Assembly: GCA_051294375.1 (NCBI GenBank)
Contig: CM119269.1
Location: forward strand, 19,038,418-19,102,417
DNA: 64,000 nt
From: Paraspadella gotoi
Lineage: Eukaryota > Chaetognatha
Reading direction: 5' to 3'
Below, piece after piece: positions 45,101 to 56,153 of the stretch. The notes below the pieces were generated by a model. The model was not told the DNA's origin and ran no database searches. It saw only the letters and a program-made list of their open reading frames with translations. Position 1 is the first letter of the stretch, and each line of letters begins with the position of its first letter. Made by a program: the position numbers and the translations under genes.

Positions 45101-46099
45101 ATCGCCCTTTCTCTCGATCGTCGCGTTATCGTCTTCGTCGTCGTCGTCGTCGGCTTCGACTTTTGGTGGATTCCGTTGTCAGCGGCGGTGGCGCTGATCG
45201 CCGGCGGGTGGCGGAGGGGTGGGGGAAGGATGAGGAGAAGGTGGAGGAGGCGAGAGGAAGGAGAAGTAGGGATGAGGAGGAAGGAAGAAAGGGGGAGGGG
45301 AAAAAAGGGATGGCGGATCAAACGCAGGTTCAACTTGATGAATGAATTTTATGAATGAATGAATTAAAAAGAAATAAGAGGGAAAGAGCTAAACTGCTGG
45401 AGAGAGAGAGAGGAGAGAGAGAGGAGAGAGAGAAGGAGAGAATGGAGAAGACGAGATGACGAGAGAGGAGAGGGAGAGAGAGAGAGAGAATTAGAAAGAG
45501 AGAGTAAAAAACGGACAAGCAATTACTACCTATTCCAGCTGCTGATGGATCTTGCTATGCAAATGCAAGTTCTCAGCGATTTGGCGGCGGCATTCACAGA
45601 ACGGGTCAGGAACCTATTTAACTGGACGACGCCGTTTCTGTCGGCGTTTGCGTTAGCGGCTTCCGTAGCGGGCGTCCTTGTCGTTTACATTGTTCCCGCC
45701 AGATGGCTGGTCCTTCTCCTTGGTTTGCACATGGTCAGTGATTTCTCATGAGAGAAACAAAATAACAAGTACATACTTTTAACAAATTGACAAAAAAATA
45801 TTACACAATAAGTCAAATGCTTACAGTGGAATATATATTTCTATTTCAGTTTTAAATGGCTCTCTTTCTCATCTTTCTCCAGGAGATTTGATATCTCTAC
45901 ACTACATACGTCTTTTTATAATTATATTATATCTTAATTCCGCCAGATGACGAAAAAATTCCGCGACCGCCATCCTCTGGAGCAGCACACCCTGTTGGAC
46001 TTTTTGGCGAGGGTCCCGTCGAACGAGGAGCGAGAGAGTCGTCGTCGTCTTCCTCCCGCGCGGCGATCGAGGTCCGCGTCGCGGCGAAGTCGGACATGA
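40411..46099 (+). CDS. MCTP: Multiple C2 and transmembrane domain protein (MCTP)
   Basis: MCTP proteins are Ca2+-binding ER/vesicle proteins with three C2 domains and two C-terminal membrane segments. Exons: about 40411-40446 and 40472-40571 (N-terminal, Asp-rich, partly in gaps), C2A end (..41011-41024, DPYVK), about 41236-41420 (FKVGPRTVYKSK, VWDEGPFVTL, DSNWGLK), about 42178-42370 (linker, RLSLRLEPES, LGEVVLDVGLE), 42643-42935 (C2B start, LREGDNLPAMDADGGSDPYV), 43052-43270 (LGRQKRKSKV, DRNLGSRDDRIG), 43538-43804 (C2C, LRVLQASGLRPADFNGSSDP), 43907-43972 (EPNWNKTFLIPV), 44041-44175 (IRVFDENRNRAPEFLGAVDL), 44345-44450, 45001-45327 (first membrane segment, acidic linker), 45539-45733 (FNWTTPFLSAFALAASVAGV) and 45947-46099 (LLDFLARVPS, Arg/Ser tail, stop). 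Odd: a GC-AG intron after 43804, and one-base frame breaks at 41290-41400, about 45128 and about 45205, the first set in an indel-rich stretch. Confidence 0.92.
40447..40471. other. Assembly gap (25 N)
   Basis: Falls in the N-terminal part of the MCTP gene. Confidence 1.
40664..41010. other. Assembly gap (347 N)
   Basis: Removes most of the first C2-domain exon of MCTP. Sequence resumes at the conserved DPYVK. The length equals that of the gap at 17515. Confidence 1.
41430..41795. repeat. Minisatellite, about 40-bp unit, in an MCTP intron
   Basis: About nine diverged copies of GAAATGATGGTGGAGTAAGG followed by GAGAATGATGTAGTTGAGAT. Copies differ by small indels. Translations of either strand are repeats (Tyr/Ser/His-rich on the minus strand). 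Confidence 0.9.
42071..42140. repeat. (CT)n microsatellite
   Basis: CT run with one A interruption, just upstream of the MCTP linker exon. Confidence 0.95.
42440..42525 (+). repeat. Dispersed AT-rich repeat (family D), best copy
   Basis: AGTCAGGGGCAAGATAGC, TTATTTATTAAATAATG, ATGGATAATTTTTATATTGG and TTGTACCAATTTCAT in order. Other copies: 6528, 12285, 14955, 59930. Confidence 0.6.
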
Positions 46100-46237
46100 A
46101 CTTTATTTTATTGACTGTTATATTATTGGCACTTTTTGTGTTGTTGGCATTATATTCTCTGATCTTTCTTTGTCTCTGTTTTTTTCCTTGACTTCGGCGT
46201 TAGATATTAAGATCTTGTGGAAGACGAAAATAATAAT

Positions 46238-46243
46238 AATAAA
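46238..46243 (+). terminator. Poly(A) signal of MCTP
   Basis: AATAAA about 140 bases after the stop, at the end of an AAT repeat. Convergent with the next gene, which ends at 46727. Confidence 0.5.
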
Positions 46244-46726
46244 AGTGAGGAGAAGGTGAAGAATTGTGACGAAGTAAGAGAAGTAGTTTGCTATTTATGA
46301 CAAATCAATTAAATAAGTCATTTGTTTTTTCCTCCCAAATTTTTATTTGTATGAATGAGTGACAAGATGTGACAAAATTTTGTTCCACTATATTTACATG
46401 CGTCATTGGATAATGTACATATTCATTTACAAAGCTGAGCACATAAAAATTGAATTGAAAAAAGAAAATGGTTGCAAAATTAAAATATTAAATTAACCAG
46501 TTAAAGAAATTTAGCTCTCCTTTTAAAAGCAGGGACTTTTTCAATTAGTGTACCAAAGAACAAGGCAAAAACGAAAATAGATTTGTATGTGTGCTGAACG
46601 GATTATTAACTACGTGTAAGCAATGTTAACTTGGTGCGTGCGCATACCGAATTACCTATTCGCCAAACGTTTTCAAACCCGTTTGTATTTAGAAGTGATT
46701 TTGAATTTAAATCAGTTATATTAAGT

Positions 46727-48958
46727 CTAGACATAATGAACCAAGTACCCTTTATCAGTCAACCTCTCCATTTCCATCTCGCAATCGTCCTCATTCATAA
46801 ATTCTACAATAACAGCTTCCCTCTGTTTAAAACTCCATTGTCTTTCTTTTTTAAATTTTTTGAGGAATTTCTTCGTGTCTTCGTCAACGATCGTCCATCC
46901 GTGGGCTTTGACCCACGTTGTGTTTCCGCGACGCCTTTTCCACAGACAGAATTTGCGGCGTCGCTCCGTCGGCGGCGGCGCGAGGTTATATATCTCGAGG
47001 AACGACGTCGCCTTCTCCACATCTTCGGCGCAAGCGAAGAGCAACAGCCCGGTGGGGTTGGGTGCGCCGTCTTCTTTTTCATAAGAAATACAATTGGCGA
47101 AAAGAGTGACGCTCCTTTCATAGCGGAATTTATCCAGGATCTCGGGAAACTGGCCGCCTTTAAGGTTCCTCACCAAAATTACTGGGGGAGGAGGACCGAG
47201 AAGTGAAGGAGTCTCCTTGATATGAGCAGAACTAAATTCGAGTTCAGGTGGTCGCGACTGATTGCCAAAGGAATCTCGTCCATGAGGACCCGAATAACTT
47301 TTTTCCGTCTTAAACACCTTTGATTCAGATTTAATTTGAACTGGTAGTGATTCGGGTCGATTATTTTTCTCGAATGGCTTGATATTGAATGGGTTGCCTT
47401 CAGAGCCATTTTCAAGGTCGAGTCGATATGAATCGGCGTCGTTTTCATTTTTAATAAAATATTTATCCGACGGAAAGGAGGAAGATCTGGCAGGATAATA
47501 TGAGCCTGATTTTGACGATTTCAAAATTGACTTTGTATTTATGTCATCTAAGGCGGTGATGTTAGAATCACCGACTTCATTCATTTCATATCTTTCGCGA
47601 AAGTCACTGGCGCTGTTTCTCCGACCACTGCTTCCACCATTAATTCCAGCTCCGCCGCGGACTTTACATTTACCTTTAAGTAAATACTTATCATTGTGTT
47701 TCTCAGCTTCTCTTTCGTCTCGACCATTTAAACGCCGCCCTTCCTTGGCTTTCTTTGCTCTTGCGCTGACTTCTCTATCGAATCGACACTTTTTCTCGGT
47801 ACTATTTTTAGCTCTATCATCGATGTTGACCCAACCTTGCGAAGGCTGTTTATCTTCGACTTTATGAGTACTTCTTCGGACCTTATTACTTTTACTAATA
47901 CCGCTGCATTTTCCAAATTCTGATGTGGAATCAATATGGACACAAGGAACGCCCCCTCTCCACCCAGATTTTGTCTCGTCGCGAACGTAATGTTTATCCT
48001 TGAACTTGTTTGTCCCTTCTTTCTGGGACAAGGAGTTAAAGACATTGTCTAAGATCCCTGGCTCGATATTATTGTTGTTGTTGTTTACGTCGTCATTTGT
48101 GATCAAGGATTTCAGGATGGAACCGGTGAGTTTGTGAAGTCTTTCTTCCGCCGATAATCTAGATTGTCTGTGGGGTTATGGGACCAGGGACAAGAGTAAA
48201 CGTTTAGCAAATTTAAACAAGTTTAAGAATGAGAAGGAACATATATTTTTAGCCCAACTCGCAGTAATTTAAAATTGCATTTTTGTCATAGTAAATTACG
48301 AACGTTTCACTTATCCTGACTAAAAAAAACTCTATGCAAATTTTTTCTGCCAAAACAAAAAAAATTACAGAAATGTTTCACCGGCATTTTTCACAGGCGT
48401 ACAAAGACAGACGAGCATTTTCCATCCTCAGCACTTCGAAGGATCTTCCACAGTTGGTACACTGGGTTAAATTTCTTATGCATTCGCGCCAATCTGAAAA
48501 TTTTTATTTTTTTATTTTAAATGTCTTTATTTCAACAATATAAAGATAATATATAGTACCTTAATCTATATATAAATAGTAATAAATAGTAATGTAATTA
48601 ATACACTCGGTAAATGTATAAATATATACATAAAAACTACTAACTACTATAAGTTTTCTACACTTTTTCCAGTTAAAATCATTTTCCAACGATTTAATAC
48701 ATATTCTGAGCAATTTTTTTTTCTTCGTTTTTTAAAATTTATTTATAATTATATTCCTTATTTGTCATGTATATCCTCTTCTTTTTTTAATTTTAACTAT
48801 GACAAACCTCTGTTCTGTTTAGGACACGAATTACGCTCGAGTGTTTTTTCTCGAGATAACACGTCTTTTGCGCGAGACGTTTTGCCACAATTCGAGCAAC
48901 AGCTCAACCCGAGCTTTGGAGAATCCCAAATTTCAGTACACTTCTTTATTTTTTCCAT
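46727..48958 (-). CDS. Zinc-binding/RRM-like protein, paralogue A (unrecognised family)
   Basis: About 567 residues in three exons, all in phase: 48958-48808 (ATG; GLSCCSNCGKTSR), 48493-48382 (CTNCGRSFEV..LYACEKC, CX2C-X18-CX2C) and 48167-46727. The long exon has a Lys/Arg/Ser-rich, Asn-run-containing middle and a conserved C-terminal 150 residues (about 418-567) starting VILVRNLKGGQFPEIL, with LLLFACAEDVEKA, LAPPPTERRRKFCLWKRRR and EAVIVEFMNEDDCEMEMERL. These look like two degenerate RRM folds (VRNL as strand 1, VEF..ED as strand 3 and helix), which suggests RNA binding, but the RNP aromatics are weak. Intron positions and phases (1, 2) match paralogue B, confirming tandem duplication. Compared with B it lacks the C2H2 finger and has lost one Cys and one His in the first motif. 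Function unknown. Confidence 0.85.
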
Positions 48959-49002
48959 TTCGAGGGGACTCGGAACTGAAAAAAAAATTGGACCTAATTA
49001 AA
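48959..49002. promoter_or_regulatory. Presumed 5' flank of paralogue A
   Basis: Immediately upstream (on the minus strand) of the ATG. A CAGTTCCGAG acceptor-like sequence suggests the ATG exon may be preceded by a non-coding exon. No TATA or initiator assigned. Confidence 0.25.
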
Positions 49003-49500
49003 TTAGAGTAATTTTGGGTTCAAATGAGGAAAAAGATTTAAGTAAATGTGACTTATGTTTTTCATCTTGAATCGTTTTTTAAACTTGAATCATTTTTTTC
49101 AATTTAATTAATTAATTAATTAATTAATTAAAAAAATTATTCGGAATCATAAATAATAAAAATTCAAGTCAACTTGACATTGGTTTTTTCAATGAAAACA
49201 AACTTACACTCTCACGATTCCATCGAAACTTTAAATCCAGCTTCATCACACACTTTTCTACCCACACACAAAATTTCATCTCTATCTATCCATCCAATTA
49301 TGATTAATTAGAGTAATTTTGGGTTCAAATGAGGAAAAACATTTAAATAAATGTGACTTTTTGTGTTTTTTCCATTTAAACTCATTTCCACTCGCACGTT
49401 TCCATCGAAACTTATCCCAAGCTCAATTCACACACTTTCCTATCCACACACAAAATTTCATTCCACTCCATTAATCCAATCACGAGTAACTGTAGTTTTT
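49003..49500. repeat. Tandem duplicate of an about 300-bp AT-rich unit
   Basis: TTAGAGTAATTTTGGGTTCA and AATGAGGAAAAA at 49003 recur at 49309. CCATCGAAACTT, CACACACAAAATTTCAT and CCATCCAATTATGA also recur in order. The second unit ends at the ACGG repeat. Confidence 0.75.
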
Positions 49501-49502
49501 TT

Positions 49503-49608
49503 GCTAGGGACGGACGGACGGACGGACGGACGGACGGACGGACGGAAGGACGGAAGGACGGAAGGACGGACGGACGGACGGACGGACAGACGGACGGACG
49601 GAAGGACA
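49503..49608. repeat. (ACGG)n tetranucleotide repeat
   Basis: About 26 units of GGAC with GGAA variants. Directly follows GAGTAACTGTAGTTTTTTTG, the end of the 300-bp unit. Confidence 0.95.
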
Positions 49609-50093
49609 TTTTTTTGGCGTAATTTATCATAATTTGATGTTCTGACATAATTTAAGTGATTTCCCGACAAGACTAAGGGGCGGACCGACGGACCGACAAA
49701 GTGAATTATAGAGTTATTATAGAATTATATACCGATTAAAAAAATAGAATATTTCATTACGCAATAAAATACTAGTATGACGCAATGTTGTTTGTTTACT
49801 TAAAGACAGGGAGCCGCAGCGGACATCTAAACCAGAATTTTTGACTGAAAAATTGAAAATTGAAAAACAAAAGAGCTAAAACAATATCGATCTAAGTATA
49901 CAACTCGGATTTAGGAGTCAAAAAAGTTAGTGTTGCAATAGAAAATATTTAAATAATTCATGAAGTATTATTTTAGTTATTTATTTTCAATCGTTTTTGG
50001 GTCAGTTATTTTATATTTAAGATGAAAAAAAAAGAACGAAAATGCTGTGGGTCTATGAAGAGAGGGCGTGAAAAAAGAGCGAATTTTCGTAAG

Positions 50094-50140
<47 letters not shown>

Positions 50141-50347
50141 GAGAGAGGAGAAGAGAGAGAGAAAAATATTTAAATTTTGACGACGGGGAGAACACTAAAT
50201 GTGTCCTTCTACCCAAGCTAGTACGTCATGTTACGCCATGTGATGCAAAAAAGTTTAACGACAAACGAGGAAGCGGAGTCAACTTGATGAGAGAGAAGAG
50301 AATGCGAAAAGACATGAGAGAGAGAGAGAGAGATGGATAGGAGGAAG

Positions 50348-50381
<34 letters not shown>

Positions 50382-51060
50382 AGCCAATTAGATTTTGACG
50401 ACGAGAAGAACACGAATTGTGACCTACCACTCAATCTACATATTAGGGCAAAGTGAAAGTTTGAAATCAAATTATATCTTAAAAGCTATTGTATTTATAA
50501 ATACTTATCCATATTTTTTATTATTTTGTTTATAGTATATTTAAATAATGTCAAAATTTTAAAATTTAGTTTTAATTCTGAGAACAGGATCAGATTCCTC
50601 ATAAAAAATTAAATTTTTAAGCTAAAAATATAAAATCGGCATTTTTTATATTATAAAATATAAACTATTAATTAAAAAAAATTAAAACAAATTTATACTT
50701 TCATTTACAAACTTTTTGCAACAAAACCAATTCTGGTCTCAGAATTTAATAATTTATTTTTTAAAATTTTAGTGATTATATATTTATTATTTTATATATA
50801 TATAGCTCACTGATTCCCACTAATGTATAAAATTTGAAAATTATTATACTAAAGTATTTTTATAGGTTGCATCACTCTACTATTTATATTATGGACTTAT
50901 GACAAACGAAAAAGCGGAATGTACTTCATAGGAAAAAGAGAAAGATGAAAAAGAGAGAGAGAGATAGAGAGAGAGAGAACTAAAACTAAGTAAAAGCTAA
51001 ATTTTTATGAACAATCTGTTATAAATAAATATATTTTTAAACCCGGATAAGCTGTTAAAA
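49609..51060. other. AT-rich intergenic DNA with GA repeats
   Basis: Contains (GA)n at about 50098-50160 and 50350-50379. The two GA tracts are each followed by TTTGACGACG(GG/AG)AAGAAC(A)C-like sequence (50174 and 50394), so the block 50080-50220 and the block 50330-50430 are diverged duplicates. No gene seen. Confidence 0.5.
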
Positions 51061-51061
51061 C

Positions 51062-51627
51062 CGCTCTATAATTATTAAGGCGGAACAAGGTAAAAACTAA
51101 GAGTTCTGTCATATAAATAACGTTAAAGCATCCATGTGGGATAACGAAATTTAAAAAAAAATAAGATTTTATGTATAGTTAATAACATAGAAGCATTTAA
51201 AGTTTATCGTATTACTATAAATCATGAAAATTTTATATTTCAAATTCAGAATTTTTAAAAATAAATAAAAAATATTATTACAAGAATTCCAAATTTTTAT
51301 GTTTTATTGGCTAAAATTAGCAAAAACAATAAAAATTATGGTATGATGATGATCATCGAAATATTGAAAAACGCATTTTACTTTGTGTAGACAACTTTTT
51401 ATGGGCTATCTGAATCCGTTCTTAAAAAATAAATTTAAAAAAAAAATATTTTTCATTGCCTATGCATTTATAAATATTTAAATACTTCAATGTTATACTG
51501 TGCTTCACTAGTTATAAAAGTGATAGCAAATATTGCTTAAGTATATGATGGACAAATGAATTTTATATGACAGAACTTCTAATGATAAAAAGGGATCAAA
51601 TTTAACCCGCCTTAATAATTATAGTAT
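51062..51627. mobile_element. Non-autonomous element with about 60-bp terminal inverted repeats (MITE-like)
   Basis: Left end TATAATTATTAAGGCGG ... AGTTCTGTCATATAAA (51067-51118). The right end is the inverse, TTTATATGACAGAACTTCTA ... CCGCCTTAATAATTATA (51566-51623). The 560-bp interior is AT-rich with no transposase. An interior segment (51290-51480) is related to 59490-59720. The flanking TA could be the target duplication, but that is unproven. Confidence 0.7.
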
Positions 51628-52599
51628 AAATATAATCTTTTTTATCTTTACGGACTTCTCTCACTTTTAAATATCATTGTTCAACAAACGTTTACGAAAT
51701 ACGTTTAATTTCCCCAAAAAGATTTTGAATATCAAGGGGATATAGGTAATTTCATTGTTTACTCAATTATGAAATTGTGTTACAGTGTTTTAGTATTTAT
51801 TCTTTGTTTTTTTGTTATAGGGTGTATTTTTTATAGTGTGTATTTTTTTAATTTTTTTTTTTAAATATGAATGAGATTGTCTGTCGGAGGCAAAGTAATG
51901 AAATAAATTAAACTTCTCAATAAATCTTTTGTGTCGGTACAGGCTTAAATATTTCGCTTCAAAAACTTCAAAACTTCAAACTTCAAACTTCAAAAACCAA
52001 GCTTCTCCCAGACCACGTAATTGAATTAAACTGGCGTTTCAAGAGACGGAAAAAGAGATAAAGAGATAAAATGGAGAACCAAAGTTTGTGCCTATCAATG
52101 TTTGGTCCTTCAATGCTCAATACCCTTGCATTTAAAATCTTTGTATCAAGAAATAAAATGTAACCGAGCCGTTTTTAACATTTGACTATGGCGACGTTGT
52201 TGACCATAAACGCAATTTACCCTCTCAACCCTTATGAGAATTTCGTCATGTTTTTGCTATTATAGTTCATTGAATTATCAAATTTTTATTTTGCGAGATT
52301 TTAAGTTGATTTTAATAAACGTCTTCGATCTACTTTTCGGTTACTTTTTTGTTGCTCACTTGGACAATAGCATATTTTCTCAAATACCAATATTTTTTAA
52401 ATATTTATCTTCTTCTACCTACTATAATGGCTTTAAAGGAAAGCTGATTCTATAGGAAAGCGCTGGCTGTAATATACGAGTAAAAACAATCGGTTAACGT
52501 AGTGAATTTATCAAACAGAAATAAAAACAGTATAAAGTTGAATTATATGTTCAATATGAGATTACATGCGAGAACAATTAGAGAGAAAACAAGTACGGT
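51628..52599. other. AT-rich intergenic DNA
   Basis: Short AACTTCAAA repeats at 51956-51995. No gene, RNA or further element recognised. Confidence 0.5.
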
Positions 52600-52800
52600 A
52601 ATTTGTTGCGCGGCAGGGACTTTCTTATCCGTAACTTATGTGCCCCCTCGGCAGCAATGGAACGGGTCCTGAGCTTGGAACCAGGCTTGGGGGTTTTCCA
52701 GGACCCCAAGGGTAGGTACCAGGTTGGGATTGAACGCGGTACGCAGTGGTCACGAGCTGATGGCATTACTCAATTATGCAATGCCCGACTACAGATTCTT
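52600..52800 (-). mobile_element. Possible second tRNA-derived SINE type
   Basis: On the minus strand GTCGGGCATTGCATAATTGA starts a GC-richer block with GCGTTCAATCCCAACC, a good T-loop/box B match, followed by an unrelated body. It stands out from AT-rich surroundings. Only one copy is visible, so the family is unproven. Confidence 0.35.
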
Positions 52801-52807
52801 TACCCGA

Positions 52808-52897
52808 TTGTTACGATTTTATTTGTATTAAAATACAGACATGTTTCGACTCTGTTTCGAGTCATGTCTGTTTTTTACTACAAATAAAATCGTAACA
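52808..52897. repeat. Near-perfect hairpin, about 40-bp arms
   Basis: TTGTTACGATTTTATTTGTA...ACAGACATG is mirrored by CATGTCTGT...TACAAATAAAATCGTAACAA around a short loop (TTTCGACTCTGTTTCGAGT). Each arm carries AATAAA on its outgoing strand. It lies about 140 bp beyond the stop of paralogue B, so it could act in 3'-end formation or be a foldback element. Confidence 0.85.
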
Positions 52898-53040
52898 ATA
52901 GTAACAGTAACACTTGCAACAAAAACAAATTTTGCTAAGATTTCTTTATCATAATTCTATCAATGAAAAAAAAGCCTAACATAAAGAAGTCTATCATTAA
53001 AATGAACAACTATTATGGAGGCAAAGTAACAATGTTCGCT

Positions 53041-54884
53041 TTACACAAAGTGAACCTGAAACGATCGGTCCCCCAAAATCCATCTCGCCCTCTGGCAATC
53101 CTCTTCTTCGCCATATTCCACGACGAGGGCCTCCTTCATGTAACTGTTTGTATTTTTGTTTTTAATATTAAGAACGCTGCCGAATTCCGAGAAGACGATC
53201 GGCAAGTCCTCGTCGACGATCTTCTCTCCCTTGTCTTTGACCCAGCGCGAATGGTATCGGTGCCACCGCCACAGGCAGAGTCTGCGGCTCGGCTCCGTCG
53301 GCGGCGGCGCGACGTCAAATTTAGTCAGCAGCCGCATCGCAATGTGAACGTCGGAGGCGTTCTCGAAGAGAAGGCCGGCGATGCCCTCGCTCATCAATCT
53401 GAAATCGGCGAGAAGATTGAGACTAGAACTACGAAGGCGCTCGCTGATGGCGGGAAAGTCGGAGTTCCGAAGATTCCGCACGACAAGGGCTGGAGGAGGA
53501 GAGGGAGGACGAGAGGGAGAAAGAGGATGTACAGGAGGCTTAGTCGATGCGGTGTTGGCTATGCTCGACAACGGACGCAAAGTCGGCCGAGACCTAGGGA
53601 ATGTTGACGGGCTGGAGCTGGAACCCGACCGATCACAATAGTTTTTGTCTTTGATTTTGTGTCTGGGTTCGAATGCCTGGGACTTGAAACGTTTTCTTTG
53701 TCTGTCCGGGCTCCGATCTTTTTTCGCGACAAAATTAGATTTTGGGAAGAATGTCAAATCTTCAGGGACGCTTCTCTCACTACTTGGCCATAAGGGAGGA
53801 GATCTCAAGACACTGCGCTCTCCTCTGTAGTTCATAATCTCACGGCCTGAAGTTGTGAACGATGAGGAAGATAAAGAAAGTGAACTTGCCTCTGGTTGAT
53901 GTGTCTCGAATGGAACCTGGTCGTCGCACGTACTATTGCCGAAAGAAGGTCCTTGGCTATTGCTGTATCTATTGCTACTTTTTCGAAAAGCGCCTCCGAT
54001 GCCACGTTTGTTGTCTTGACATTTCGTGAATCCGCCTTTCAAAAATCTCCCTCTTAATCCCAGATCAACTTCATCGTTTTCAACTTTGTTAGTTTTTGGC
54101 CCACCGTCAAGTATTTCATCAATTAATTCAGTGACTCCCTTGCTGGTAGATCCGTTATCCGGCAATGACGACGCGTCGGTTGTTTTTTCTTCGCTCTCCA
54201 GCGCAGTGCTTTTCTCAGTACGATCCCCAACGGCTTCTTTAGATCGATTAACTCCGTCCTTCCATCGCAAAAAATGAGATTTTGCATGGAACCGGCCGGT
54301 TAGCTCGTTGGAGAATTGTTTCTTGCACACGCGGCATTGATGAAAAACGCCACGTGTACCGATCAGGGATGATGGTGTAAGACGACGAAAACTTTCAGTT
54401 GATTCTTCTTTGATTTCTTTGTCTTCTTTGTCAACGTTCAGGATCTTTGATCCATCTCGCTTCAAATTATATACGACGATATCGCTCAGCATTTGCAGGC
54501 GGTTGGCTGTCGAAAGTGGGCCGCTTCTGAGGGCGAAATGAAAACAAGAATTTAGTAGTATAGATAAGAATATTTTATTTTTTTTAAGTTACCGGCATCC
54601 GGTGCAGGCGTATAAGGACCGGCGAGAATTACGAGGCCTCGCAACTTGAAAGAGTTGTCGGCAAATTGTACATTTTACCGACTCGTCTTTTGAGTCTGAA
54701 AAAGAAACCAGAGAAAATCTTTGAGTTTGATGAACTTCAGAAGAATTTGCAGAGCAAATTTCGAACCCAATTCGATCTTCCGTATTTTAACATTTTAACA
54801 CAACTTAGTTAGTTTGTTGGTTTTTTAATCAAGTGTTCTTTTTTTTCTCCCTCTTTATCTATTAATTTTACCATCTTTTTTTTT

Positions 54885-54976
<92 letters not shown>

Positions 54977-55163
54977 TCCTTCCTTCCCGTTACGACAAAC
55001 CTTTCGTTTGAGGACAGCGATGTTTAGCCAGAACTCCGCAACGAGTCACACGCTTTTCGCCGCGAGATGTTTTTCCGCAGCTTAAGCAGCAGGCGAGCCC
55101 AAGAGATTTGCTGTCCCATATCGAGGGCAGGATCAGACACATCTTCTTTGTTACTTCATTCAT
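53041..55163 (-). CDS. Zinc-finger/RRM-like protein, paralogue B (unrecognised family)
   Basis: About 583 residues in three in-phase exons: 55163-55001 (ATG; GLACCLSCGKTSRGEK..C..H.C), 54695-54593 (CTICRQLFQV..LYACTGC, CX2C-X18-CX2C) and 54526-53041. The long exon has a classical C2H2 finger near residues 153-173 (CRVCKKQFSNELTGRFHAKS-H, CX2C-X12-HX3H), a Ser-rich acidic/basic middle, a Pro-rich stretch (about 405-430) and the conserved C-terminal block (about 433-583): LVVRNLRNSDFPAI, LLFENASDVHIAMRLL, VAPPPTEPSRRLCLWRW, FSEFGSV and EALVVEYGEEEDCQRA. The last part resembles an RRM and the first a degenerate one. A nuclear nucleic-acid-binding role is an inference. Same strand, exon count, intron phases and motif order as the gene at 46.7-49.0 kb. 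B keeps more zinc ligands and may be closer to the ancestor. Confidence 0.87.
54880..54985. repeat. (TTTC)n microsatellite in intron 1 of paralogue B
   Basis: About 24 units, ending TTCCTTCC only a few bases from the exon 1 donor. Confidence 0.97.
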
Positions 55164-56092
55164 TTTGATGGACTCGATACTGAAAGAGATTTTTGTCAGA
55201 GAATATTCAAAAAAACTCTTTTATTGTCGTTAAAATTAATGATTTTAAAAACACAAAATGTGGTATCATGTAAAAATATCGCGCTGTTTCGGTTTGTATT
55301 TGCCGGTTTTTATCGCTTCTTTATATATTCTACTTTAAATCAAGTTTCACGCAATGTTTATTTACTTTTAAAAATGGCAACAGCGACAATTTATGAAAAC
55401 AAAATAGCAAATAGATTTTGACGGGAAAAAAATTTACAAAAGAATCACGTATAGGGCTTCAATTGATGAAATATTGCAAACAATTAAAATTACGAAATGC
55501 TTGTAAATTTAGAGATATTAACCGATTTAGTACGTTTTAAAAAAGGAAGAAGGGTAAAAGACAAAAAATAGAAAAAAACAATAAAAGGTTATGGAGATGA
55601 AAATAGTGTGATGTCGCCTTAGTAGTTTTAAAATAGCTTTTCAGTGTCATTGAGTTTAGGTTCGGTTTTTATATCTTCCGGTCAAGCGTACAAAAAATGT
55701 TATTATTTTCAGAAATAATTTTGAGGACACTATACATATACCTTTCAAGAAGTTAAAACGTTTTTAAGTTTTCTATTTATTTTCAAATTTTTATCATACT
55801 ATCATTTAAAGGAGTTTTTAAAGAGTTTGATGACCACCGACGAGTAGTAGGCTTTTTTATTTTTCTTCTAGTATTATCTTTAATTAAAATCAAGCGTTGT
55901 AAAGCGAAAATTTCTTCTTTGAAAGTGAACGACATCGCTTTTTTAATAAAAATATTTAAATTTGTTTTTCTTTTTTTGGCGCTCATTTCGTTCCCCAACA
56001 AAATATTTGTCTTCGAAGACGAGTTGGAAACTACAGGAACGAATGATGATCGAGTGAGAGAGTGAGAAGAGTGGGGAAAGAGTGAGCGAGTG

Positions 56093-56153
<61 letters not shown>

